DNA of 64,000 nucleotides from Streptomyces sp. MA5143a (GTDB lineage Bacteria > Actinomycetota > Actinomycetes > Streptomycetales > Streptomycetaceae), in assembly GCF_900290235.1 (NCBI RefSeq), contig NZ_OLMK01000077.1:61877-125876 (forward strand), given 5' to 3'. A model generated the notes under the pieces. It ran no database searches. It saw only the letters and a program-made list of their open reading frames with translations, and was not told the origin of the DNA. The position numbers and the translations under genes are program-made. Positions 37,024 through 44,671 of this stretch are shown here, piece after piece (the first letter of the stretch is position 1; the number at the start of each line of letters is the position of its first letter).

Positions 37024-37440
37024 TCAGCGCTGCCAGCCCTCCGGTGTCCGCAGGCCGAAGCCGAGGGCGCGGACGAACGCGATGGAGGTGAGCCAGCTCA
37101 TGCCGAAGGTGAAGGGGGCCGCGATGTCCTCGGGGGCGTCCCCGACGAACGTGAAGACGACCATGATCGCGAACGGGATCAGGGCCAGGTTGAGGATGTT
37201 GTGGAGGGGGACGGCCCGGGGAGCCAGCTGACCCGGCTCATGGGCCTGGCCCAGCCCGGCGAGCCGGGGGAGGAAGGGCAGGACGGCGCCGAGGGCGGCC
37301 CCCGGGATCACCCAGCCCATGTGCTTGACCACCTCGAAGACGTCCCAGAGCAGCAGGAAGGCCGCCAGCACGCCCCAGGCGACGCGGAGCGGCACGGGGG
37401 TGGAACTCCTCGTGGCGCCGGTGGAATCGGTCATCACCAT
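37024..37440 (-). CDS. Small four-helix membrane protein, unknown function
   Basis: The 138-residue protein has four hydrophobic segments (VAWGVLAAFLLLWDVFEVV, WVIPGAALGAVLPFL, LNLALIPFAIMVVFTFV, and the weaker FTFGMSWLTSIAFVRALGF). I do not recognise the family. GAGGAGAAATAC precedes the ATG. It has its own SARP-type box and terminator, so it is a single-gene unit of the cluster, perhaps for export, immunity or membrane placement of enzymes; that is inference. Confidence 0.75.
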   Translation of the reverse strand: MVMTDSTGATRSSTPVPLRVAWGVLAAFLLLWDVFEVVKHMGWVIPGAALGAVLPFLPRLAGLGQAHEPGQLAPRAVPLHNILNLALIPFAIMVVFTFVGDAPEDIAAPFTFGMSWLTSIAFVRALGFGLRTPEGWQR

Positions 37441-37533
37441 GTATTTCTCCTCGGTGTCGAGGCGTACGGCCGGATCGGCCGTGCCGGCCGTGGGGACCGG
37501 CCCGGCCGTACGTCACGAGCGATCGAACAACGC

Positions 37534-37566
37534 AGTATGCGGCGGGCCGCTGGAGCGCCGCTGAAG
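37534..37566 (-). promoter_or_regulatory. SARP-type box for the membrane protein gene
   Basis: Minus strand: CTTCAGC-N4-CTCCAGC, 8-bp spacer, GCATACT (a good -10, CATACT), about 94 bases before the ATG. This is one of the best copies in the window. Confidence 0.75.
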
Positions 37567-37575
37567 CCGCAGGTG

Positions 37576-37598
37576 GCGGGCGGATCCTGCCCGCCCGC
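37576..37598 (-). terminator. Hairpin after the KAS III operon
   Basis: GCGGGCGG (37576-37583) pairs with CCGCCCGC (37591-37598) across a 7-nt loop, just past the stop of the last gene of the four-gene operon. Confidence 0.5.
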
Positions 37599-37625
37599 GC
37601 ACCCGCTCACGCGTGGGACGGCCCG

Positions 37626-38672
37626 TCACCGCCCGCCGCCGCGGAAGGGCTCCCACCGCGGTGCGTCGATGATCTCCACGACGGCGCAGGTGCAGCTGAA
37701 CCCGGAGCCGCCGCCGACGAACAGGACCCGGTCGCCCGCGGCCAACTCCCCCCGCTCCAGCAGGTCGTTGAAGCCGGCGATCTGGTCGCCGGCGCCCAGG
37801 TGACCCACCGTGCGGGAGAACTCCCAGGTGGCGCGCTCCACGGGGATGCAAAGCAGCTGCGGCACCTGCCACTCCAGCCGGCTGCGTCCGCTGGAGAGGG
37901 TCACCACCCGGTCGACGTCCGTCCTGGCCATGCCGGCGTCGGCCAGCACGGTGTCCACCACGCCGTTCACCACCGCCGCGACCCGCTCGGTGGCCTCCCG
38001 GACACCGCCGTGGGTGCGCATGTAGTGCCCCACCCGGCCCAGCAGGTCCAGCGGTTCACCGGACGGCAGGGGGCGCAGTCCGGGGCCCCGCACCACGGCC
38101 TCCAGGGAGTTGTCGGCGCCGGTGGCCGTGGACAGCAGACGGGCGAAGCCGCCCCGCGCGGACAGCAGCAGCGCGGTGGCGCCGTCGCCGTAGACGAATC
38201 CGGGCTCGCTGCTCCAGCGGCGCACCAGGGGCGCCCCGAAACGGTCCGCGGTGGTGACCATCGCGGCTCCGGTGCCCGGGCGCGCGGCGACCTGGCGGGC
38301 GGCCATCTCCAGCGCGCCGAGGCCGCCGTTGCACTCCTGCTCCAGCCCGTACGCGGGCACGCCCCGGCCGAGCGCGTGGCCGGCCACGTAGGAGGCGGCG
38401 GGCCACATCTCGACGCCCTGGAACCAGATGCCGCTGTGGATCAGCAGCTCCACGTCGGAGGCGTCCACCCCGGACCGCTTCAGCGCGGTCGTCGCGGCGT
38501 GGACGGCCATGTCCGGTGGGGCCATGGACTCGTCGGCGACGGAGACGGAGACGATCTCGTCCGCCGCGTACTGCTCCGCGTCGTACGCGCCGGACTCCAC
38601 GGCCGACCGGGCGTCCTCGGGTTCGCCCAGCCACACCCCCGTCCCGGCGACGTACACACCTTCCCACTGCAT
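37626..38672 (-). CDS. KAS III homologue, CerJ-like acyltransferase type (copy 1)
   Basis: The 348-residue protein has the thiolase fold of FabH-like KAS III with the acyl-Cys in QECNGGLGALE (Cys114). The region of the FabH HQAN His reads LSSGRSRLEWQ with no His, while the place of the FabH Asn motif reads VGHLGAGDQ (His291). This changed triad is what sets CerJ-type enzymes apart; these pass an acyl group to an O or N instead of extending a chain. Last gene of the operon with decarboxylase-ACP, ligase and copy 2. Confidence 0.8.
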   Translation of the reverse strand: MQWEGVYVAGTGVWLGEPEDARSAVESGAYDAEQYAADEIVSVSVADESMAPPDMAVHAATTALKRSGVDASDVELLIHSGIWFQGVEMWPAASYVAGHALGRGVPAYGLEQECNGGLGALEMAARQVAARPGTGAAMVTTADRFGAPLVRRWSSEPGFVYGDGATALLLSARGGFARLLSTATGADNSLEAVVRGPGLRPLPSGEPLDLLGRVGHYMRTHGGVREATERVAAVVNGVVDTVLADAGMARTDVDRVVTLSSGRSRLEWQVPQLLCIPVERATWEFSRTVGHLGAGDQIAGFNDLLERGELAAGDRVLFVGGGSGFSCTCAVVEIIDAPRWEPFRGGGR

Positions 38673-38698
38673 GAGGTCTCCTCTCCGGTCGCCGGCGG

Positions 38699-40321
38699 TC
38701 AGGCCGAGCCGACGGACTGCTCCCGCAGGGCGGCCACCACACGCCACAGGGAGGCGGGGGTGGCGAAGGTGTCGGCCATCAGCTCGGAGTCGGGTACGGC
38801 GATGCCGTACGTCTCCTCCACGCGGACCAGGACCTCCACCATCGCGAGCGAGTCGAGGCCCGCCGCCTTGAGGCTGCTGTCGGCCTGGAGTTCGCCCTTG
38901 GCGGCGAGCCGGGGCAGGGCCTCCAGCAGCAGCGCCTCGAACGTCGCGTCCCAGGGGGCGGCCGGTTCGTCCGCCGCGGCGGGCGCCGCCTGAGTGGTCG
39001 TCTCGGTCATGGTGGTGAGGTCCTCCGTACGGGATCCGGTGTGGGGGGCGACGGTGTGGCGCCGCAAGTCCAGGCGGGTGGCGGAGACGGTCTCGCCGCC
39101 GTCCACGACGATCTCGGCGGGCGCCGGGTGGCCGAGGAAACCGAGCAGGCTCGCGGAGAGCCCGTAGGCGCCCACGTTGGGGAAGGCCAGCAGGTCGCCC
39201 GCGCGCAGCCCCGGCAGTTCGGCCGCGCGGGCGAGGATGTCGGCGGGGGTGCACAGCGGGCCGGCGAGGGTCACGGTGGCCGCCTCGCGGTCGGCGGGCT
39301 CGTCGGCCGCCCGGCCGGTGTCCGCGAGCGGCTGGGCGTTCAGGGGCAGCAGCCGGCCGAGGCCGGACAGGCCGCCCAGGTGGTTGATGCCGGAGTCGAG
39401 GACCGCGTAGGTGCTGCCGCGGCTGTTCTTCACGTCGGTGACGGTGACCACCAGTCGGCCGCTGTCGCCGATGAGATAGCGCCCGGACTCGAAGGCGATG
39501 ACCGGTTCGCCGTCCCGCCAGCCCGGCAGGTGCTCGTCGAGCACGGCGGTCAGGACCGTGCGCAGCCTGCCGTACACGGGCCGCTCGCCGGGGTTCGCGT
39601 ACGGGGCGGCGAAGCCTCCGCCGAGGTCCAGCAGGTGCAGGGGGATGCCGAGTTCCTCCCGGAGCTGGGCGGCGGTGCGCACGCTCTGGGCGAGTTCGGC
39701 GATGAGGCCGTCCTCGTCGCGGGAGTTGGTGAGCGGGAAGAAGTGCATCCCGACGATCCGGACGCCCTTCACCAGGAGCCTCGCCCCGTGCTCGGCCAGG
39801 TCGTCGAGGTCGAAGCCGAACTGGGAGGGGCCGCCGGTCATCCGCAGCCCGGCCTGGCCGGGCGCCCCGGCGGCGTTGATCCGCAGGACGCAGTCCGCGG
39901 TGACCCCGTGGGCGTCGGCGGCGGCGCCGATCCGCTCCAGGTCGCCGAAGGACTCGGCGGAGAAGGTGCGCATCCCCGCCGCGATCGCCTCGTCGAGCTC
40001 CGCGGGCACCTTGCCGGGGCCGGAGTACATCAGTTCCGCCGCCGGGTGGCCCGCTTCGAGGGCCGCGGCGAGCTCCCCGCGCGAGGTGACCTCGGCGCGG
40101 GCCCCGCCCCGGCGCAGCTCGGCGACGAGATCGGGATGGGAGTTGGCCTTCAGGGAGTAGTAGACGCGGCACGGCTGGGGCAGGGCGGCCCGCAGGTCCT
40201 CCAGGGAGGCGCGCACGCGGGCCAGGTCGTAGATGTAGAGGGGGCTGCCGTACTGCTCGACGAGCCGGCGGGCCGTCAGGTCGTCGGCGGGGTGCCCGGT
40301 GCGGTCGTGGTCAGTTGCCAT
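38699..40321 (-). CDS. PLP-dependent decarboxylase fused to an acyl carrier protein
   Basis: Residues 1-425 are an alanine-racemase-fold decarboxylase like DapDC/ODC and BtrK: PLP lysine in VYYSLKANSHPDLV (Lys58), glycine-rich LLDLGGGFAAPY, and the C-terminal GPLCTPADIL and FPNVGAYG. Residues ~455-535 are an ACP with the phosphopantetheine serine in AAGLDSLAMVEVLVR. In butirosin biosynthesis, BtrK decarboxylates an amino acid while it is held on an ACP; a fusion would do this in cis. The start overlaps the ligase stop. An internal start could also give free ACP. Confidence 0.85.
   Translation of the reverse strand: MATDHDRTGHPADDLTARRLVEQYGSPLYIYDLARVRASLEDLRAALPQPCRVYYSLKANSHPDLVAELRRGGARAEVTSRGELAAALEAGHPAAELMYSGPGKVPAELDEAIAAGMRTFSAESFGDLERIGAAADAHGVTADCVLRINAAGAPGQAGLRMTGGPSQFGFDLDDLAEHGARLLVKGVRIVGMHFFPLTNSRDEDGLIAELAQSVRTAAQLREELGIPLHLLDLGGGFAAPYANPGERPVYGRLRTVLTAVLDEHLPGWRDGEPVIAFESGRYLIGDSGRLVVTVTDVKNSRGSTYAVLDSGINHLGGLSGLGRLLPLNAQPLADTGRAADEPADREAATVTLAGPLCTPADILARAAELPGLRAGDLLAFPNVGAYGLSASLLGFLGHPAPAEIVVDGGETVSATRLDLRRHTVAPHTGSRTEDLTTMTETTTQAAPAAADEPAAPWDATFEALLLEALPRLAAKGELQADSSLKAAGLDSLAMVEVLVRVEETYGIAVPDSELMADTFATPASLWRVVAALREQSVGSA
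38994..39030 (-). promoter_or_regulatory. Internal ribosome site and start for a free-standing ACP
   Basis: Inside the decarboxylase-ACP gene, at the domain border, GGAGG lies about 11 bases before an in-frame ATG (39008-39010, MTETTTQ). Translation from there would give a 103-residue ACP alone. Confidence 0.4.
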
Positions 40322-41897
40322 CGGTGCCCTCCATGAGCCGTCGGCGCAGCTCCTTGCGGTCGGTCTTGCCGTTGGGGGTGAGCGGGAGCGCGGGCAGGAT
40401 GTGGCAGACGTCCGGCACCTTGGCGGGCTCCAGACGGTCGCCGAGCCGGGCCAGCACCTGCTCGCCGGTGACGTCCGGGGTCTCGCCGACGACGAACAGG
40501 ACCATGTCGCGGTCCTCCTCGGGGACGAGGAGCGCCGCCTCCCGGACGCCGTCGATGTCGAGGACGGCGGCCTCGATCTCGACGGAACTCATGCGTGAGC
40601 CGCGCCGCTTGAACAGGTCGTCCCTGCGGCCCTGGAAGTAGACGTGGCCGTCCGCGTCGAGCCGGCCGTAGTCACCGGTGTGCAGGGTGACGGGGCCGCC
40701 GTCGGCGCCGGGCCGGAAGCGCAGCGCGGTCTGCTCCGGGGCCCGCCAGTAGCCGGCCATGACATGCGGGCCGCGCACCACGATCTCGCCGGTCTCCCCG
40801 GTCGGCAGCGGCCGGCCGTCGTCGTCGACGACGAGCACCTCGGTGCCGGGCAGCGCGGGCCCCACCGAGCCGGGGCGGGCCAGGTCGCCGTCGGGCTCCA
40901 GGATGGTGATCCGCTTGCACTCGGTGGTGCCGTACATGGGGGCGACCGACGCGCCGGGGAAGGTCTCCCGCAGGGTGGCGATGAGCGGGGCGTTGAGGGC
41001 GGCGCCGGTGTTGGTGAACAGGCGGATCCGGGTGGGCCGCGGGTCGCGGGAGGCGAGCTTGACGAGGAGTTCGCCGAGCGACGGCACGAGGGGCACGACG
41101 GTCGCGCCGTGGTCCCGGGCGAAGCCGAGCAGCCGGGCGTGGTCGGCGGGGCCCGACAGCAGCAGTTCGGCGCCGGCCAGCGCGCTGAGGAAGACCTGGT
41201 AGAGGCCGTAGTCGAAGGAGAGCGGGACGGCGGTGAGCACGATGTCGTCGGGGCGGTAGTTCAGCCGGGCCTGGATGGCGCGGGCGGCGAACGCCACGGG
41301 CCCGTGCGGGCAGGCCACCCCCTTGGGCGCCGCGGTGCTGCCCGAGGTGTAGATGAGCAGGGCGAGCCGGTCGGCGGGCACCTCGGTCTGGGTACGGGCG
41401 TCCGGGTCGGCCGGACCGGACAGGTCCAGCTCGGACACGACGGCGACCGGCACCTCGGACGGCCAGCTCAGGCCGTCGGCACCGTCGCGCTCGGCGTCCT
41501 GGACGACGATCAGCGAGGGTTCGGCGTCGGCGATCACCGACTGGAGGTGGAAGGCCTTCATGCCCGGGTTGATCGGCACCAGGACGGCGCCGCTGCGCCA
41601 GGTCCCGTAGAGCAGGGCGGTGAACTCCTTGACGCTGTCGACGCGCGCGAGCACCCGGTCGCCGGGGCGGATGCCGCGGCGGTGCAGTTCCCTGGCGAAG
41701 GAGTCGGCGGCGGCGTCGAGTTCGGCGTACGTCCACACGCCGTAGCGGTCCCGCACGGCGGGGGCGTCGGGGTGCCGGGTGGCGGCGGCGGTGAGGAACA
41801 CCTCCGCGGCGTTGTCGACCCGGGGGGCGGTGTCGGTGCCCACGGCGTTGTCGATCAGTGCCGTGCCGGGGAAGGTTCCGATCACGGTCGCGGTCAT
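40311..41897 (-). CDS. AMP-dependent acyl/aminoacyl ligase
   Basis: The 528-residue ANL-family enzyme shows LLIYTSGSTAAPKGVA, MYGTTECKRI, LHTGDYGRLDADGHVYFQGR, the hinge DDLFKRRGSRMSS and the catalytic Lys in LTPNGKTDRKEL. It should adenylate a carboxylate and load it on the ACP of the next gene. It resembles ligases found beside PLP decarboxylase and ACP genes in exosortase loci and the BtrJ type. It is coupled at both ends: ATGA with KAS III copy 2 and an 11-base overlap with the decarboxylase. Confidence 0.85.
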   Translation of the reverse strand: MTATVIGTFPGTALIDNAVGTDTAPRVDNAAEVFLTAAATRHPDAPAVRDRYGVWTYAELDAAADSFARELHRRGIRPGDRVLARVDSVKEFTALLYGTWRSGAVLVPINPGMKAFHLQSVIADAEPSLIVVQDAERDGADGLSWPSEVPVAVVSELDLSGPADPDARTQTEVPADRLALLIYTSGSTAAPKGVACPHGPVAFAARAIQARLNYRPDDIVLTAVPLSFDYGLYQVFLSALAGAELLLSGPADHARLLGFARDHGATVVPLVPSLGELLVKLASRDPRPTRIRLFTNTGAALNAPLIATLRETFPGASVAPMYGTTECKRITILEPDGDLARPGSVGPALPGTEVLVVDDDGRPLPTGETGEIVVRGPHVMAGYWRAPEQTALRFRPGADGGPVTLHTGDYGRLDADGHVYFQGRRDDLFKRRGSRMSSVEIEAAVLDIDGVREAALLVPEEDRDMVLFVVGETPDVTGEQVLARLGDRLEPAKVPDVCHILPALPLTPNGKTDRKELRRRLMEGTDGN

Positions 41898-42958
41898 CGC
41901 TGCTCCTCGGGTGTCTGCGGGTCGGCGGCCGGGGTCGTCCAGCCCGGTGTGCGGAGGATCTCCAGGACGGCGCAACTGGCGGTGCCGGGGCCCGCGGAGA
42001 GCATCAGCACGCGGTCGCCCGGGCGCAGTGCGCCGGTCTCGGCGAGGTCGTTCAGCGCGGCGAACTGGTCGCCGGCGCCGAGGTGTCCGGTGCGGCGGCC
42101 GAACTCCCAGGTGGTGCGCTCCTCGGGCACCCCCAGCAGCTGCTCGGCCTGCCACTGCATCTTGCTGCGGCCGCCGGTCGGGATGACGGCGTGGGCCAGC
42201 TCGTCCGGGGTGGTCCCGGCCTCGGCCAGGGCGTCGTCGACGGCGCCCTTGACCATGGCGACCAGCCGGTCGGTGGCCTCGCGGATGTTGCCGCCGCGGG
42301 AGCGCAGGTAGTGGGCGAACCGTTCGGCGTGCTCGTACGGCTCCTGGGTGGGCAGCGGGGTGAGGCCCGCTCCCCTGGCCAGCGCCTCCATGCGGTTGTC
42401 GGCGCGGGTCACGGTCGACAGGACGCGGGCGAAGCCGTCGCGGTTGGAGAGGACCAGGGCGGTGCCGCCGTCGGCGTAGACGAGGCCCGCCTCCGCGCTC
42501 CAGCGGTGGATGAGCGGCTCGGCGAAGCGGTCGGCGGTGGTGAGCACCACCGCGGCCTCGTCCTGTTCGGTGGTCAGCTGCCGGGCGGCCAGCTCCAGCG
42601 AGCCGACGGCCGCGTTGCACTCCTGCTTCACCTCGAACGCCGGTACGCCCCAGTGGACGGCGTGGTCGGCGACGTAGGACGCCACGGGCCACATGGTCTG
42701 GCCCTGGAACCAGACGTAGTTGTGCAGCAGCAGACGCACGGTCTCCGGGGCGAGACCGGACCGCTTGAGCGCGGTGGTGGCGGCCTGCACCGCCATGTCG
42801 GGGGGCGGGACGTCCTCACCGGCCACCCGGACGGACAGCAGGCCGTCCGCCTCGAACTGCTCGGGGTCGTAGTCACCCGCCTCCACGGCGGCGCGGGCGG
42901 AGAACGGTTCGGGGAGCCAGGCCCCCGTCCCCGCCACGTAAACGCTTTCCCAGCGCAT
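41894..42958 (-). CDS. KAS III homologue, CerJ-like acyltransferase type (copy 2)
   Basis: The 354-residue protein is a clear paralogue of copy 1: the acyl-Cys is in QECNAAVGSLE (Cys114), the FabH HQAN region reads IPTGGRSKMQWQ, and the Asn motif reads TGHLGAGDQ. It is the first gene of the four-gene operon and has a SARP-type box about 85 bases upstream. Two similar copies in one operon suggest a heterodimer or two separate transfers of the same acyl unit. Confidence 0.8.
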   Translation of the reverse strand: MRWESVYVAGTGAWLPEPFSARAAVEAGDYDPEQFEADGLLSVRVAGEDVPPPDMAVQAATTALKRSGLAPETVRLLLHNYVWFQGQTMWPVASYVADHAVHWGVPAFEVKQECNAAVGSLELAARQLTTEQDEAAVVLTTADRFAEPLIHRWSAEAGLVYADGGTALVLSNRDGFARVLSTVTRADNRMEALARGAGLTPLPTQEPYEHAERFAHYLRSRGGNIREATDRLVAMVKGAVDDALAEAGTTPDELAHAVIPTGGRSKMQWQAEQLLGVPEERTTWEFGRRTGHLGAGDQFAALNDLAETGALRPGDRVLMLSAGPGTASCAVLEILRTPGWTTPAADPQTPEEQR

Positions 42959-43043
42959 GGTTCTCCCATCGTCGGTTGGCTCACCCATGGATGACCGGGC
43001 AGCCGGGCCGCACGGCCGGGCTCCTGGGATCCGCCCTGCCGGG

Positions 43044-43076
43044 ATCGTCGGCCCTGACGCTTTGGCCCGACTAAAG
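43044..43076 (-). promoter_or_regulatory. SARP-type box for the KAS III/ligase/decarboxylase operon
   Basis: Minus strand: CTTTAGT-N4-CCAAAGC, 8-bp spacer, CGACGAT, about 85 bases before the ATG of KAS III copy 2. Confidence 0.65.
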
Positions 43077-43150
43077 ACCGGGGGCGGGCTCGGGGCGGGG
43101 GCGGGAGGACGAGACTGGGTGTCAGCGCGCGGGGTGGAGCGGGAACGCTC

Positions 43151-43183
43151 GTGCCCCGGCTGCCGTTCGGGCAGCCGGGGCAC
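43151..43183 (-). terminator. Terminator after MFS exporter 1
   Basis: A 14-bp perfect stem, GTGCCCCGGCTGCC (43151-43164) against 43170-43183, with a 5-nt loop. It separates the MFS gene from the KAS III operon promoter. Confidence 0.75.
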
Positions 43184-43222
43184 GACCGGGTGGGCGCCGC
43201 GCCGGGGGACGCGCGGGCGCCG

Positions 43223-44479
43223 TCAGCCGACAGTGGTCCTGGGCGCCTCGGGACGCGGGGCGCGGGCGGAGGAGTCGGCCGGTTTAGGCGCGGCCAGGGA
43301 ACGGGCCACCAGCAGGACGCACAGCACCAGCAGCAGCGGCACGCACATGGCCGCGCGGTAGGAGACGGCCGCTCCGACGGCCCCGACCAGGGGTGGGCCG
43401 ATCAGGAATCCCACGTAGTTGAAGAGGCTGACGCGTGCCACGGCGGTGTCCTCGGCCCCCGGCAGCCGCTGCGCGCCGATCACGAGGGCCTGGGGGATGA
43501 TCACGGACAGCCCCACACCGAGCACGGCGAAACCGAGGACGGCGGTCAGGGGTTCCGGCGCCGCGGCGACGACGGCGAACCCCAGGGCGGCGAGCACGGC
43601 GCCCGCCCGCACCACGGCCGCCGCGCCCCACCGCTGCACCCAGCCGTCACCGAGCGCGCGGCCCAGCAGGGTGGCCACCATGTAGAGGCCGTACGGGACG
43701 GTCGCCATCGCCTCCGAGCTGTGGAGGGTGTCCTCCAGGAACTTGGCGCTCCAGTTGGTCGCGGTGGAGTCCGCGACGACGGACACCGCCATGATCAGGC
43801 AGAGCGGCAGCAGCGGCTTCCAGGGGACGCCACGCCGGCCGCCCGGCCGCGCCTCGGGCGTCCCGGCGGCGGTCGGGGCGGTGGACGGAGCGCCGCTCCC
43901 GGCACCCGGCCCGTCCGGGCGCACGTCGAGGCGGGGGCCGGCCGCCACCGCGGCAGGGAGCAGCATGACGACCGAGGAGGCGAACACGGTGAACAGCGAA
44001 AGGTGCCAGTGGGCGCCGGCCCAGGACAGGGCGGCGCCGAGGATGCCGCCGAGGCTCGCGGCGCCGTGGAAGCCCAGCATGATGCTGCGGCCGTAGCCGC
44101 GCTGGATCCCCACGCCGGTCATGTTCAGGCTGGCCTCCATGGCGCCCACCAGCAGCCCGAAGGCCACCAGGCACACGGCGAGTTGCCAGACGGCCTGGCC
44201 CGCCCCGACCCCGGCGAGCGCCAGGCAGATCCCCGGCTGGACGACCCTCACCACGAGGGACGAGGGGACCCGGCGGACCACCCGCGAGGCGGTGACCGTG
44301 CCGACGCCGGCCAGGACCGGGACCGCCGCGAGGAACAGCGGCAGCTCGGCGTCGCTGAGGCCGTACCGGTCCTGGATCGCCGGGATACGGGTGACCAGCA
44401 GGGCGAAGACCGCGCCGTGGACGAAAAAGATCAGCAGTAGTGCGGAGCGGGACTGCCGCAGCCGAACCGGGAGCTCCAT
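43223..44479 (-). CDS. MFS permease 1
   Basis: The 418-residue protein has about 12 hydrophobic helices and a Pro/Gly-rich cytoplasmic loop in the middle (residues ~195-230). It resembles FucP/YbjJ-like MFS permeases with N-terminal LLIFFVHGAVFALLVTRIP. It is divergent from the second MFS gene; both have SARP-type boxes in the gap. Probably exports a cluster product or intermediate. Confidence 0.8.
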   Translation of the reverse strand: MELPVRLRQSRSALLLIFFVHGAVFALLVTRIPAIQDRYGLSDAELPLFLAAVPVLAGVGTVTASRVVRRVPSSLVVRVVQPGICLALAGVGAGQAVWQLAVCLVAFGLLVGAMEASLNMTGVGIQRGYGRSIMLGFHGAASLGGILGAALSWAGAHWHLSLFTVFASSVVMLLPAAVAAGPRLDVRPDGPGAGSGAPSTAPTAAGTPEARPGGRRGVPWKPLLPLCLIMAVSVVADSTATNWSAKFLEDTLHSSEAMATVPYGLYMVATLLGRALGDGWVQRWGAAAVVRAGAVLAALGFAVVAAAPEPLTAVLGFAVLGVGLSVIIPQALVIGAQRLPGAEDTAVARVSLFNYVGFLIGPPLVGAVGAAVSYRAAMCVPLLLVLCVLLVARSLAAPKPADSSARAPRPEAPRTTVG

Positions 44480-44530
44480 GGCACCTCCTTCGGTGTTCGC
44501 CGCCGCTCACCCGAGGGCAGCACCGCCGGG

Positions 44531-44563
44531 ACCGTAGGGAGCGGCGCTGAAGCGCGGCTTGAG
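44531..44563 (-). promoter_or_regulatory. SARP-type box for MFS1
   Basis: Minus strand: CTCAAGC-N4-CTTCAGC, 8-bp spacer GCCGCTCC, then CTACGGT with TACGGT as -10, 52 bases before the ATG. The best match in the set together with the membrane-protein box. Confidence 0.78.
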
Positions 44564-44597
44564 CGGACGGCGGCCCGGACCGGGACGGCGGGCCCGC

Positions 44598-44630
44598 CGC
44601 AAGTCCCCCTTCAGCGGGTCCCGTGAGGGT
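44598..44630 (+). promoter_or_regulatory. SARP-type box for MFS2
   Basis: Plus strand: CGCAAGT-N4-CTTCAGC, 8-bp spacer, TGAGGGT, 41 bases before the MFS2 ATG. It lies back-to-back with the MFS1 box in the same divergent gap. Confidence 0.68.
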
Positions 44631-44671
44631 GGCGGGGACCGCTGTGCCCGCCACCGACGGAGGACCGAACC

